Below are positions 38,932 to 49,194 of a DNA stretch of 64,000 bases, piece by piece. This DNA is from Perca fluviatilis (Eukaryota; Chordata; Actinopteri; Perciformes; Percidae): contig NC_053120.1 in NCBI RefSeq assembly GCF_010015445.1, positions 15,172,597 to 15,236,596 on the forward strand, written 5' to 3'. Each line of letters starts with the position of its first letter. The stretch's first letter is position 1. The notes under the pieces were generated by a model. That model had not been told where the DNA came from. It did not search any database and saw nothing but the letters and a program-made list of their open reading frames with translations. A program made the position numbers and the translations under genes.

Positions 38932-39077
38932 GACACAGCCATCTTCTATCCGTAAACAAACCGGGAACTATATTCTCAGACAGGCTTGCTGCGAGCATAT
39001 CACTCCGCCCAAGTACTATATTCTTCCGCCTGAGAATATAGTTCCCGGTTTGTTTACGGTTAGAAGATGGCTGTGTC
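38932..39077. repeat. 48-bp inverted repeat around a 50-bp loop
   Basis: The left arm (38932-38979) and right arm (39030-39077) are complementary apart from one or two mismatches; the arm contains CCGTAAACAAACCGGGAAC. Probably the end of a foldback element within the composite transposon. Confidence 0.85.
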
Positions 39078-39369
39078 TCATGTTACGTTGTTTTTTGTAC
39101 ACGCTGTGACTCTACAAATCACAACATGTAAATAGGAACATGTTGGCGAGCAGTAGGATTACTGCAACCATTCACCTGCCTGTTCTGTTATGGGCTGATG
39201 CCGCTGGAGCCGTCAGACAGCTTAACAGCACGCAAGGAGATGAGAAGGGTATGTATCGACTTGTCTAACTCTGGGGCTTACGGTGAATAAGCTAAATTCC
39301 CAATAAGTTGGCGTGTTCCTTTAATATAAAAGTATACAAAGTTTAATTGTCACAATTTTCCCTCACCAG

Positions 39370-39480
39370 ATTCAGTGCAGCACATGTGAAAGGTGGTATC
39401 ACTCTGTCTGTGTCAACATTCCAAAAAGAGACATTCGTAAATTTAAGAATATTCTGTGGATGTGTGCATTCTGTAGGTAA
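39370..39480 (+). other. Half PHD-finger exon inside the composite transposon
   Basis: A strong acceptor (AATTTTCCCTCACCAG|) opens a 36-codon segment ending at TAA 39478-39480. It contains, in order, QCSTCERWYHSVC and, 17 residues after the last cysteine, CAFC. The spacing C-x2-C-x4-H-x2-C-x17-C-x2-C is that of the second half of a C4HC3 PHD finger, a zinc module that binds histone tails. The first cysteine pair would have to come from an upstream exon, which was not found. It lies 240 bp inside the right terminal repeat, on the plus strand, as if it were the last exon of an element-borne gene. Captured host exon and transposon gene are both possible; function is not claimed. Confidence 0.55.
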
Positions 39481-39723
39481 AAACTACAAAATCGTTTGAA
39501 ATTGTTCCTGTACAAAAACAAATTGTTTACTCTTTTTACGTTGTTTTTTAATGTTTTATGTTGTTTGATCAGTTTGTTCAATCTCCTCCAATGTCTTTGC
39601 ATAAACACGAGTTCTGTCAAAATGGCTGTTGTCCTGAACATTTTTTCATTGATATAAATCAATGATCATATAGTAATATAAATAAGGTACAATTTGTACA
39701 AAAACACAAGTATTGGTGAAAAG

Positions 39724-40370
39724 AGAGGTTGTGAAAGTTGTCCCCTGTCCTCCTCTACGGAATGATACTGGTTTGATGTCTCTGTCTCACTTTTGGACAA
39801 AGCTATTACAAAAAGAATGTTAATTTTAAAATGCAATACCAATTTCAGCTAGTAGGGGTAAAAATAGAGGTTGTGAAAGTTGTCCCCTGTCCTCCTCTAC
39901 TGAATGACACTGGTTTGATGTCTCTGTCTTGCTGTTGGACAAAGCTATTACAAAGGAATGTTAATTTTGGACGTGCAATACCCATTTCAGCCACTAGGGG
40001 TAAAGGGAGGGGTTGTGAAAGTTGTCCGCTGTCCTCCTCTACTGAATGACACTGGTTTGATGTCTCTGTCTCACTCATGGACAAAGCTATTACAAAAGAA
40101 TGTTAATTTTGGACATGCAATACCCATTTCAGCCACTAGGGGTAAAAATAGAGGTTGTGAAAGTTGTCCCCTGTCCTCCTCTACTGAATGACACTGGTTT
40201 GATGTCTCTGTCTCGCTGCTGGACAAAGCTATTACAAAAGAATGTTAATTTTCGACATGCAATACCAATTTCAGCCAGTAGGGGTAAAGGGAGAGGTTGT
40301 GAAAGTTGTCCCCTGTCCTCCTCTACTGAATGATACTGGTTTGATGTCTCTGTCTCACTTTTGGACAAAG
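39724..40370. repeat. 142-bp tandem repeat array inside the right terminal inverted repeat
   Basis: About four and a half units, inverse of 24290-24714. GGTTTGATGTCTCTGTCT recurs at 142-bp spacing. Copy number differs from the left end, so the arrays expanded or contracted independently. Confidence 0.9.
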
Positions 40371-41860
40371 CTATTAAAAAGCACACCCACTGCGTTTTCC
40401 TTAGAAATAAAGAAAAGTGCACTTTCCCCACGGTCCCTTACTCGCTTCTCTGTCAAGAGCGAGCTTTCCGGCGAAACTCACATTGCGGCGGCTTTTGTGA
40501 GACAGTGCTTATTCTATAGAGTGAAAATACGGAAAATTAAGATTGTGAAACATTGTTAGCTTTTGCCTTTTAGCAGCAATAGGGTTTAAATTATTTTTAA
40601 CCAAGTCGTTTAGGAGGTATTGCCATTTGTTGGTGAATGTCTGGCGAATATCGAAAACAAAACTAACTTTACCACGCTTTGAATAGATATGTCAACGTCT
40701 GCCGTGAAAAAGGTTGTGTGGCTATATAAATTCATATTCTTTGAGCCTTGTTCGTAGAAGTGTTTCAAGTCACGTTCACCAAACTGTCTTAACTGGGATA
40801 AATCAAAATAAATCGTTCATTTCAGTCTAATTAGCGCCACCTGTTCACGATGGAGTGCATGTCTCTTGTGAGATTTGATCCTCGACGCCCCAAATCACGG
40901 CTATCTGTTCATTTACACAATTGCTACTACTTTTCAGTAGGCAGTTTCATGTCCTGTAACCGAAAATCAGCAATCGCAAAACAATTAGCAGCTACCCACG
41001 TGTCAACAGAGCAGGGCTGTAATGTAAATTTAAGAGTGATTTGAAATAAAGTAACAATAGAAAACGGGTTTCTAAAGTAAATTGATTTATGACTTAGAAG
41101 GGAGGCGGTCAAAGAGATGTGACAGTTGAGGAGATGGAGGAGAGAATATTTATCATTATACTGTATATAATGAGGGAATATGTTCACCCGGAGAGTACCT
41201 GCGTAAGACCCTGAGGCAGCTGTCATCGTGACAGACGCCAATAAAATCATACAATCTAAAATAAAGTTGTTGAACCTCACAGTAAATTGGCCAGCCATGA
41301 TGATGATGATGATGATGATTCATATTGTGAACAGAATATTGATTTTGCGAGTTATTTATTTAGTTGATTTCTGTTACATTTGTAAACTTTAAATTAATTC
41401 AGATCAAAATGTATTATAGGTCTTGTGTCAAACAGTATATTTTCCCCCTTTGGAGACAGGCAGACTTTCTGTGCAGTAGCCTACATCAGTATTATGACAG
41501 GTCAAGGCAAGTATGGGAATGCAGCAATCTTTCTTACACAGCCTACTTGCTGTAATTTTGTCTGTAGAAATTGTTCTTGCATGAAGTCCATTGCCGTTGA
41601 TATAAAGAACAGATCACACTTGCAAATTAAATATCACAAACTTCTGATTTTATTCTGAATTATACTCTAAATTATATTTGTAAAAACCATTATGAGAAAG
41701 TTATTTGACATAACCACTAGGAGTGGCTGAACTCAAAATCCCTCATCTGAGGTTTCTCTTTAACGTTTGACATAAAACAATAAATGGTTATTTAAATGTG
41801 AATGATGACTTTCTTAATATTGTTTGAAAGACATATTTGAAAAGCTCAGAAATGAATGTT

Positions 41861-44800
41861 TTAGTCTATCTTTGGCCCTGTGTGTTGTGGTGTATTGTCC
41901 TGGAAATACAGTTCAGCATACTGCAGGATGTGGTCGACCGCACTAAGCAGAAGCACATCAGTGCTCGCATCCAGGTCCAGCTCTGACGAGTAGTTCTTCA
42001 CCGGGACGATGTAGGAGGTCGACATACCTAACAAAGCTCCAACTTTACTCATCTATAAACACACAAAGACCTGACGTTAAGATTTTCACACCATCAGTAA
42101 TCACTTCCTTCAGCTGGTTAAGAACAATGTCAAATTGGGTGACATTAGGACAGAAAAAAATATCATCTTAAGCCATTTGTTTTTTTTCCATCTCATACTT
42201 TTAGTTTGAAAATAATCCTGAGAGAAATCACAAAATAAAAGGATCTGATGGCTCGTAATTCCTCTTTTTGTTTTTGTAAATGTAAACCAGTCTAGACACA
42301 TTTCATAGTTACAGACTGTAATTTGTTGTGACCTTACACCCCCAAACTAACTTTAATCTATTCAAATTGAAGGTCATTATAATTTGTCCAATTGTCATAT
42401 GAATTGGGTATCCAAGCCTTTCTTGGATTTTAATCTGGTAATGTGAACCTAAATAAGCAAAAATAATAAGAAGCACCAAAGCCAACTTTTCCATTTGTCC
42501 AACAAAACTGTGGTCACACTTCCTCTCCTGTAGTCTGCATGGTGATCTCACCTTCCTGTATAGTTTGGCTATTTTTGTATTATATGCCACAAGCAGTCTG
42601 TATATTTCTGATTCTTCCACTTGTGTATTGTAAAATAACCTGTTTATTTTTTATATCCATATTATAGACCACATAGAAAAGCTGTCCCCTACTGAAATTA
42701 AAAAGGTTACACCACACCATAGTAATACATAAAATAAAGTATCTTGTAAATAAAAAATGAATAAATTGCAAATGTTGTATCTATAATATTTTGAGTGCTA
42801 ATAGGTCTGCATCATGCAATACATTCATGGTTATGTGGGTTGTGCACTTCCTTTTCACTTTAACAGTTCACTTAAACTGCATATGGTTTATTTCAACCTA
42901 CCATGTCCCGAATGATGCGGCTCTCGTAAACCTTGGTGACATCTTTGGCCGTTTCTGGACAAATTTGGTCTACGTGGGTCAGCAGAGCCACCTGGTGAAC
43001 ACCTAACGGAATACAATGCTGTCATTAAGGTTTCACTGCAATAAAATGTTACCGACAGCACTTTCGTTCAGATGATCTCTAAAGAAATTTTCAAGACCAA
43101 AGTTGTGCACATCAGCCCCTCTGCGGAAAAACAAATTCAAAACCATAAAAACTACATTAAGGTAAAAACTACATTAAAGTTAAAACTGACAGAAGTAAAG
43201 CTTTGTCAAATGTCGAAGCCCATTTTTTTCTGCTAAGGGACTTTAATCTGTTTGTGACAATGTTTTTGTGTTTGACTGCTTGTTTGAACTTTTCTTACCC
43301 AGCTCACTGATGTGCTCTCGGAGTTGCTGGAAGGTGGTGCTAAGTCCTTTGGGGTAGGTCAGGATTTTGGAGGCGTCCACCACAAAGGCCACACAATGGA
43401 TCTTGTCTTTGAGGCTTGGCTTCTTCACATAGCCCACAGTCTCAGACCTCACTGGCTGATCTGGGCTAAACTGGGAGAGAGAAATTAAGAGATTTATTCA
43501 ACAAACTCATGTTGTGTGCTAGCAATTAGCACTAAACAAAAAGTATAGCTGAGGCTGATGGGCATGTCATTAGTTGTACAGGTATTTAGTTACAAGTCAA
43601 ATCAAAGCACTGTATTTAATAATATTTTGACCTGATGATAACACTAGATTAAAAGTAAGTTGATCACCAAATTTCATACAATTTATCTTGAGGGGAACAT
43701 AATTACATGTACCAAATTTCATGGCAATCCATCCAATAATGGTGGAGACATTTCACTCAAGACCACAAATGTTAACCTCCTGGTTGCGCTAGAGGAAAGG
43801 CCAGAGGACCACCAAAGATGCATCATCTGGGAACCATGAGTGTCTGCATAAAATGTGCCAATCCATCTGGTGGTTGGTTAGATATTTCAGTCTGAACCAA
43901 AGTGGAGGACCAAACAACCGACAATGCCATCTTTAGAGCAATGCTGCTAGTGTAGCTAAAGACGACAATATTACAATACTGATTCTGCTCACCTTGTGTC
44001 CCTCAGGTACATGACCTTTAATGACAGACAGGATGTCATAGAGGGTCAGTCCAGTCATCTCTCCACCCCCCAGGCCCACAATATCGCACAGCACCAGTCC
44101 AGTAGGATCCTCTCCCTTCTGACAATGGATGTGGAAGGACTGCAGCTGACACAAACAAGAAGAAAGTTGAAGGGATGGACGCCTAAAGCATGGGAACAGA
44201 CTATCTGCTGATTGGAGGTTTGCACCACACTGTCTTCTGATGAACAAACTTGAGACATTCTTGTTCAGTGTCTCCATGTTAACCAGGCAAACGCCATTCA
44301 CTGACAAAGACCATAAGATTGAAAGCTTGAGAAAAGCTAGTAATTGGACATTAAGTAAAGATGTCTTTGTCAAATTTTGAATTTATTTTTTTTGACATAA
44401 TGTGTTCCAAATAAACTTGAAACTGATCTTGAAGATATTTGTGTCCAATGAGTACAGGCACATATGTAGCTGTTGAACAAAATGGAAATGATTGATAACA
44501 CTTTGATCACCGACGGCCTTTCACAACGTGGCAGACCTCTAAGAAGGTGAAAGTGGCCTTTTGCTTTTTTTGTGGATGAATTTCTAAGATACCCTCTTGA
44601 ATACAGTAGGGATTCAGTGTCTTGCTCAAATGCCAGATGAGGTCCACTCTCTTTTCAAAGCCTAACAATGAAATTATCCATCCATCCATCCACCCAGGGT
44701 ACAAGCGGCCAAAATGGGTTTCCTCAGGAGGGTGGCTGGCATCTCCCTTAGAGATAGGGTGAGAAGCTCAGTCATCTGTGAGGAACTCGGAGTAGAGCCG

Positions 44801-46326
44801 CTGCGCCTTCGCGTCGAAAGGAGCCAGTTGAGGTGGTTTGGGCATCTGGTAAGGATTCCCCCTGGGCGCCTCCCTAGAGACGTGTTCCAGGCATGTCCAG
44901 CTGGGAGGAGGCCTCAGGGAAGACCCAGGACTAGGTGGAGGGACTATATCTCCACCCTGGCCTGGGAATGCCTCGGGCACCCCCAGTCAGAGCTGGTTAA
45001 TGTGGCTCAAGAAAGGGAAGTTTGGGGTCCCCTGCTGGAGATGCTGCCCTCGCGACCCGACCTCGGATAAGCGTACGATGATGGATGGATGGATGGATGG
45101 ATGGACAAGGAATTTTAGCTCCCACCAAGAAAATTCCAATAGTTTTAGTGATTTCTCTCTGTTACTGATTCACTTGTACCTTTTTGGTAAAGCTGGTCAA
45201 GGAGGAGCCCACCATGGCCCGGTTGGTGACTCTTCCATTGAATACCGACTGGACTGAACTGACGAAGCTGGACTTTCCAGAACCGACAGGGCCCAGGAGG
45301 AGAACCCGAGCCTGAGTCACCTCGTGACAGATCGGCCTGTAGGAGCTGATGGTCTTCATCAGGCTCGTCTTTTGCCTGGGTTAGAATTTAGTTGATAGTG
45401 TTCAAAATAAGGTTTTCTTTTCACTTTAAATGAGAAGGAATATATTTATTTGACTGCTATGAATTTAAATAATTACAAACTGTCTCAATTGAAGTTCACA
45501 GCTTTACTCACTCTTCTGTCCAATCCATGTCTCTCCATTGAGATTCCAACTTCGGCTGAGCTGCTGAGGAGAGTTCAAGAGTTAAGTTTAAGAGTAATTC
45601 ATATTGTGGATTTGCTATGTTTCACCTCTTCTGAAGAGTAAAATGCATAAAAATAAAGCTCACTATAAAATTACTTGCATTTGTTATTTCAGTTTTTTTT
45701 TTTTTTTATTCTGTAGATAAGTGGCAAAACACAGTTATGTCACACCCAGATATTTGCAGGAGCTACAGTGGAGTCTATTAGAACAAAAACATTCTGATGA
45801 GACAGGTTGGTTGAGAGATGTGTCCAGCAAATGTCAAAGCAGGCATAATCAAAGTAATGATTTTGTAACATGTAAGAAATCAATTGCCAGTTTTATCATT
45901 TTTTGTAACTGAACCATCAAGTTTTCAAGCAGGCATTTACTGTTTGGGAAACTGGAACACAATTGTGTATCCCATTTCCAAACAAACATTATTTTTTACA
46001 AGCATCCAAACAAAGGAGAAAACCGATAAAGTACACTTTCAGTGGCAGTGCTGATCATTGACAGTTTTCTTTTTGTAGAACTGTTTAGTAGCTTACCTGG
46101 GAATGCAAACAAAGGTCTCTCTGTTGAACTGACATCTGTAACTGTGCTGAGAGCATATTTGGCGCCCGCTGCTGTGCTGATAGCAGGTTTTGCTAAAGTA
46201 CCTGTAAATATTGGGGGATATGAATTTTATTAGAACAAAAACATTCTGTAAGTCTCTTAGACCAGAGTCACAGATTGGATCAGGGACCTGTCTAGATACT
46301 GTCAGAAAACAGGCATCATCCAAGTA

Positions 46327-46368
<42 letters not shown>

Positions 46369-47664
46369 AAAATGTAGGAAATCAATGGACAGTTCTGTAA
46401 TTCTTTGGAATTGTATCATCTAGTTGAGATGTTACAGCTTTTCTTCTTTGTTTGAATACATTGCTGGTAACTGTATTAACATTGCTGCTATGCAGTGATG
46501 CAATGCTTTAGCTGCATTTTCTCAACTTTTAATGATTTCAACTTCTCACACAAAGTTTGCACAACATTTAACACAAGTGTAGACACTGAATACAGACACT
46601 AGAGTCTCCTCTGCTCACAATATTCAAGCTTTTTCTTACTAGCTTACCTGGGAATGTAAACAAAGGTTTGTTCTCCACTATCTCTGTTGAACTGACGTCT
46701 GTAAGTGTGCTCGGAGCATCTTTGGCACCCGCTGCCATGCTGAAAGCAGGTTTGGCTGAAATAGATGGACCGGAGGGGATGGGTGTGGCAAATATAAAGC
46801 CGCTGCCGAAGCTGATGGGGAAACAGTCACATACATCGGAGGGGGGCATAGATAAACCAACGAAGCAGAAATTAACTTGAATGCTCTTGGTTAAAGCACC
46901 TAAAATACTAGCTAGCTATATATGTTACCTAAAACAACTGCATTGTTAAAATGGAGAAATCCAAGTCCCAGAGAGTTTTGCGATCCAGCTAATTTAAATA
47001 GCTAGTTCACGTTACTGCGTTGTCTGAACTGTTAACTTCATTTAATATTTTATGTGACGTTTTCTTTCGCAAGATGCAAATGTTCCACCAAAACAAGTTC
47101 CTTTCTGAGACTATTTTGCAGCCCAAATCGGTTGTAAACCCAGACCTGTGTAACTTATGTATGCGCTGTAGGTCTGGCAATGCGAGACTATCTAGTGAGT
47201 AACCTTTTATATTGTTTATATTGGATGATCATAAAAGTAGCTTATTTTCTACACAGACACTGAGATTTTTAATGGAGGTTATAGAAGGAATTCATCTATA
47301 AATTTAGATTAACTTTGTGTGACAAATGTAGCTAGCGCCTATACAATCTTACTGACCAACTGAAGCTAACTCAACTTAATGTTCAGACAGCCAGCTAGCT
47401 AGCGTTAGTTGATGCTTGCTTTTTAAATATCACACAGACTGGAGTGGCTGCAAGCATTAAAGAAAGTTTACAAGGCTGGGGACCGTCTCCACACAGTCCA
47501 AAACGGGTCAAAAGTAACCACAGCAGGTTAGTTATTAAACTATAATCTTAACTGTCACCCTTTTAATGAAACTAAACGTTGCTAACGTTACATATCACCT
47601 GTGTAACTTCACGTCGCGTCTAAAATATAACCTAACGTTACCTGCATTTGTTGCGTTTCTCCAT
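41861..47664 (-). CDS. IFI44-like copy D, TLDc-less, apparently intact
   Basis: Exons in minus-strand order: 47642-47664, 46648-46811, 46097-46201, 45512-45563, 45180-45375, 43993-44139, 43299-43470, 42902-43002 and 41861-42052. Phases are all compatible, totalling 1152 bp or 383 aa. The 23-bp start exon (MEKRNKC) was chosen because its phase fits the acceptor CATCAG|C at 46811, its ATG has G at -3 and +4, and an ISRE and TATA lie just upstream; a start at 46849 (MPPSDVCDC) is the alternative. Residues ~1-100 carry no TLDc domain but two repeats, one per exon, of the pattern AKPA-AAGAK-TDVSSTE-PLF-FPG. A GTPase-like domain follows: GPVGSGKS, CDIVG and THVD, where the usual lysine of the NKxD-type motif is histidine, so guanine binding may be weak. 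The C-terminus contains VPVKNYSS. A LINE fragment lies in the intron at 44695-45104. AATAAA (minus) lies at 41649-41654. Confidence 0.85.
43520..43960. other. Dispersed-repeat relic in an intron of copy D
   Basis: Contains CAAATTTCATGGCAATCCAT and the GATATTTCAGTCTGAACCAAAG phrase (in two parts), which recur in teleost dispersed repeats from memory. A related start (AAGCACAGCTAAAGCTGATG) is seen at 9322 in copy B. No ends were defined. Confidence 0.35.
44695..45104 (+). mobile_element. LINE 3'-end fragment in an intron of copy D
   Basis: About 118 codons (MGFLRRVAGISLRDRVRS ... GRPRTRWRDYISTLAW) match the 3' part of the ORF at 61533-62129. An (ATGG)n tail ends near 45104. It is 5'-truncated to about 400 bp and antisense to gene D. 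CCATCC repeats at 44680-44692 are complementary to its tail. Family: the same LINE as 61510-63531. Confidence 0.85.
46326..46368. repeat. (ATT)n microsatellite
   Basis: About 14 ATT units, just upstream of copy D's exon 46097-46201. The equivalent in copy A (4036-4052) has about five units. Confidence 0.95.
47161..47200. mobile_element. MITE terminal fragment
   Basis: GGTCTGGCAATGCGAGACTA is the terminal motif of a very common teleost MITE, recalled rather than searched. It lies in the first intron of copy D. The other end was not found. Confidence 0.35.
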
Positions 47665-47760
47665 AGCCGCTGCATAGACGTGGCGAATAACAACAGCTGA
47701 CAGACGGGGAAATATAAACAGAAGATTTCATTTCAAAGAAAATGAAACCTAAACTGTCAG
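47642..47760 (-). promoter_or_regulatory. ISRE and TATA promoter of copy D
   Basis: Minus strand: GGTTTCATTTTC (complement of GAAAATGAAACC, 47738-47749) fits the ISRE consensus GAAANNGAAAC exactly. It is followed 20 bp downstream by TTTATATTT (47710-47718), then about 45 bp to the start ATG at 47664. A second overlapping half-site (TTTGAAATGAAATC) extends the IRF-type block. An out-of-frame ATG at 47675, in a poor context, precedes the start and could be bypassed by scanning. The sequence supports interferon inducibility; no expression is shown. Confidence 0.65.
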
Positions 47761-49160
47761 ACAGAGGCAGGCTGGTGCACGACGGTGTAGCTTGCTCTAC
47801 AAAAAAACAACAAACATGAACATTTTGCTTTTAACACTAGCTAGCTAGCTAGCACTTGAAGTTTTCTTAATGAGGTTCAATTTAACGAATAAAACTTTAA
47901 TAATTTAATGTCAAGGGCATTTTCAGTAGCCTAAGCATAAAATACAATAGCCATGCAACAATTCTACCTTTTGTGAAGCTTAATGTGCAGTTTCCTAGTT
48001 AGGACCTCCCCTTTACACGTAAGGATAATTGCTACAAGAAAGGGGAGGAAACCAGTATTAGTTTTACAAAGTCATTAATTAGGTACATGGGTCATCCTCA
48101 AACTTTAGTACAAATTATGACATGTCAAATGAGTTTACTTAGTCAACATATGCCCTTCATCTAGGCTAACACATTTACACAACAGGGGGTGACAGTTTAA
48201 AATACTGCAATTTATAAGTGGAGCATACTGTCATCAGAGAAGGACAACAGGCTGCTCATAGAAAGGGAAAATGTAAAGGTAGGACATCACAGCAGAGGCA
48301 TGTAGGGTAGGATTTTTAAGAGCAAATATCAGATTCCAAGGTTTCTGATATATCAGAAATATAACTGGTAACTATTTGAGAGCAGGCATGACTGACGGCT
48401 CGACTCCTGCACAGGCTGTCATGGTATTCAGATGGATATTACTCATCAAGGCAGTGGGGCCAGCCTTGGTAGTTTAGCAGATTAAATAAAAATAGTAAAA
48501 TAAAAAAAGTAAATATGAATGCAGAGTATCTGATCTTTGCTTGGGTGAGTGTAGGATTTAACGGCAGCTTCAAGGCACTGTTAGGTCTGGGCTAGAGAGT
48601 GGTAGTCTGTCAGAGGGACCAATAGATTCATGACGGCAGAACTTGATACCAACTACAAGGCCTAATGGGTTAACATCTTTTAACATGAGTGCAGGGCTTC
48701 AATAGGAATGCTCATCCATCTTTTTTTGTCTTTCACAACACAATTTGATTGAATTGTTATAAAGTTGCATTAATAGTAAAAAAGAAGAAAAAAACATCTC
48801 CCTTTCCCTCCCTCTCTTGAAAAATATACAGACATGAGAAACATATGGACATGTATTTAACAAATATTGTTTCTACTCATCTCACAGTATATGTTTATAT
48901 TGTTTCTACTCATCTTATCCACTAGAGAGAGCTCTAGTCTTGTGTTCGTAGCTGTAGATGCTCACCTACTAGCTGACAGCAGAGGTCAACCTGTGGCCAC
49001 CCTTTATTCTCTTTTCCTTTACTGGGAGACCCCATAGCCTGACATCCGAAACTTCTACAGTCCAGGAAAATGTGAAGTGACACAAAATCACTCAGTAGCT
49101 TTAAATAACTGAATATTCAACTGTAATTGATGGTGGTGATTGCTATTCCCTGGATAAGAA

Positions 49161-49194
<34 letters not shown>

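Larger units (their letters stand above)
23977..40679. mobile_element. 16.7 kb composite transposon with long terminal inverted repeats
   Basis: The left end AAGCGAGGTAAAGTTAG (23977) and the reverse complement of the right end AAGCGTGGTAAAGTTAG (at 40679) begin inverted repeats of about 740 and 955 bp. They are flanked by TGAATAG on both sides (23970-23976 and 40680-40686; 7 bp, extendable to 9 if the ends are trimmed). The uninterrupted site survives in duplication unit 1 (about 1062-1085). Each inverted repeat includes tandem 142-bp units. Inside are an unidentified open segment (24713-24955), a half PHD-finger exon (39370-39480) and many nested elements. No transposase was recognised. Structure and target duplication are seen directly; that it moved as one DNA transposon is inferred. 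Confidence 0.75.
40687..46830. repeat. Segmental duplication, unit 2 (right part)
   Basis: Matches 1080-4527. It retains about 2.57 kb (42545-45110) that unit 1 lacks, and it contains gene D. Confidence 0.85.

Noticed and set aside
40927..41298. 123-aa minus-strand frame beginning MAGQFTVRFNNF
   Set aside because: The duplicate at 1346-1585 is broken by indels and is shorter, so there is no sign of protein-level constraint.
46568..46849. Start of gene D at ATG 46849
   Set aside because: The first residues overlap what looks like a polypyrimidine tract and acceptor conserved in copy A (CCCCATCAG), and a phase-matched start exon with ISRE/TATA exists at 47642-47664. Kept only as an alternative.
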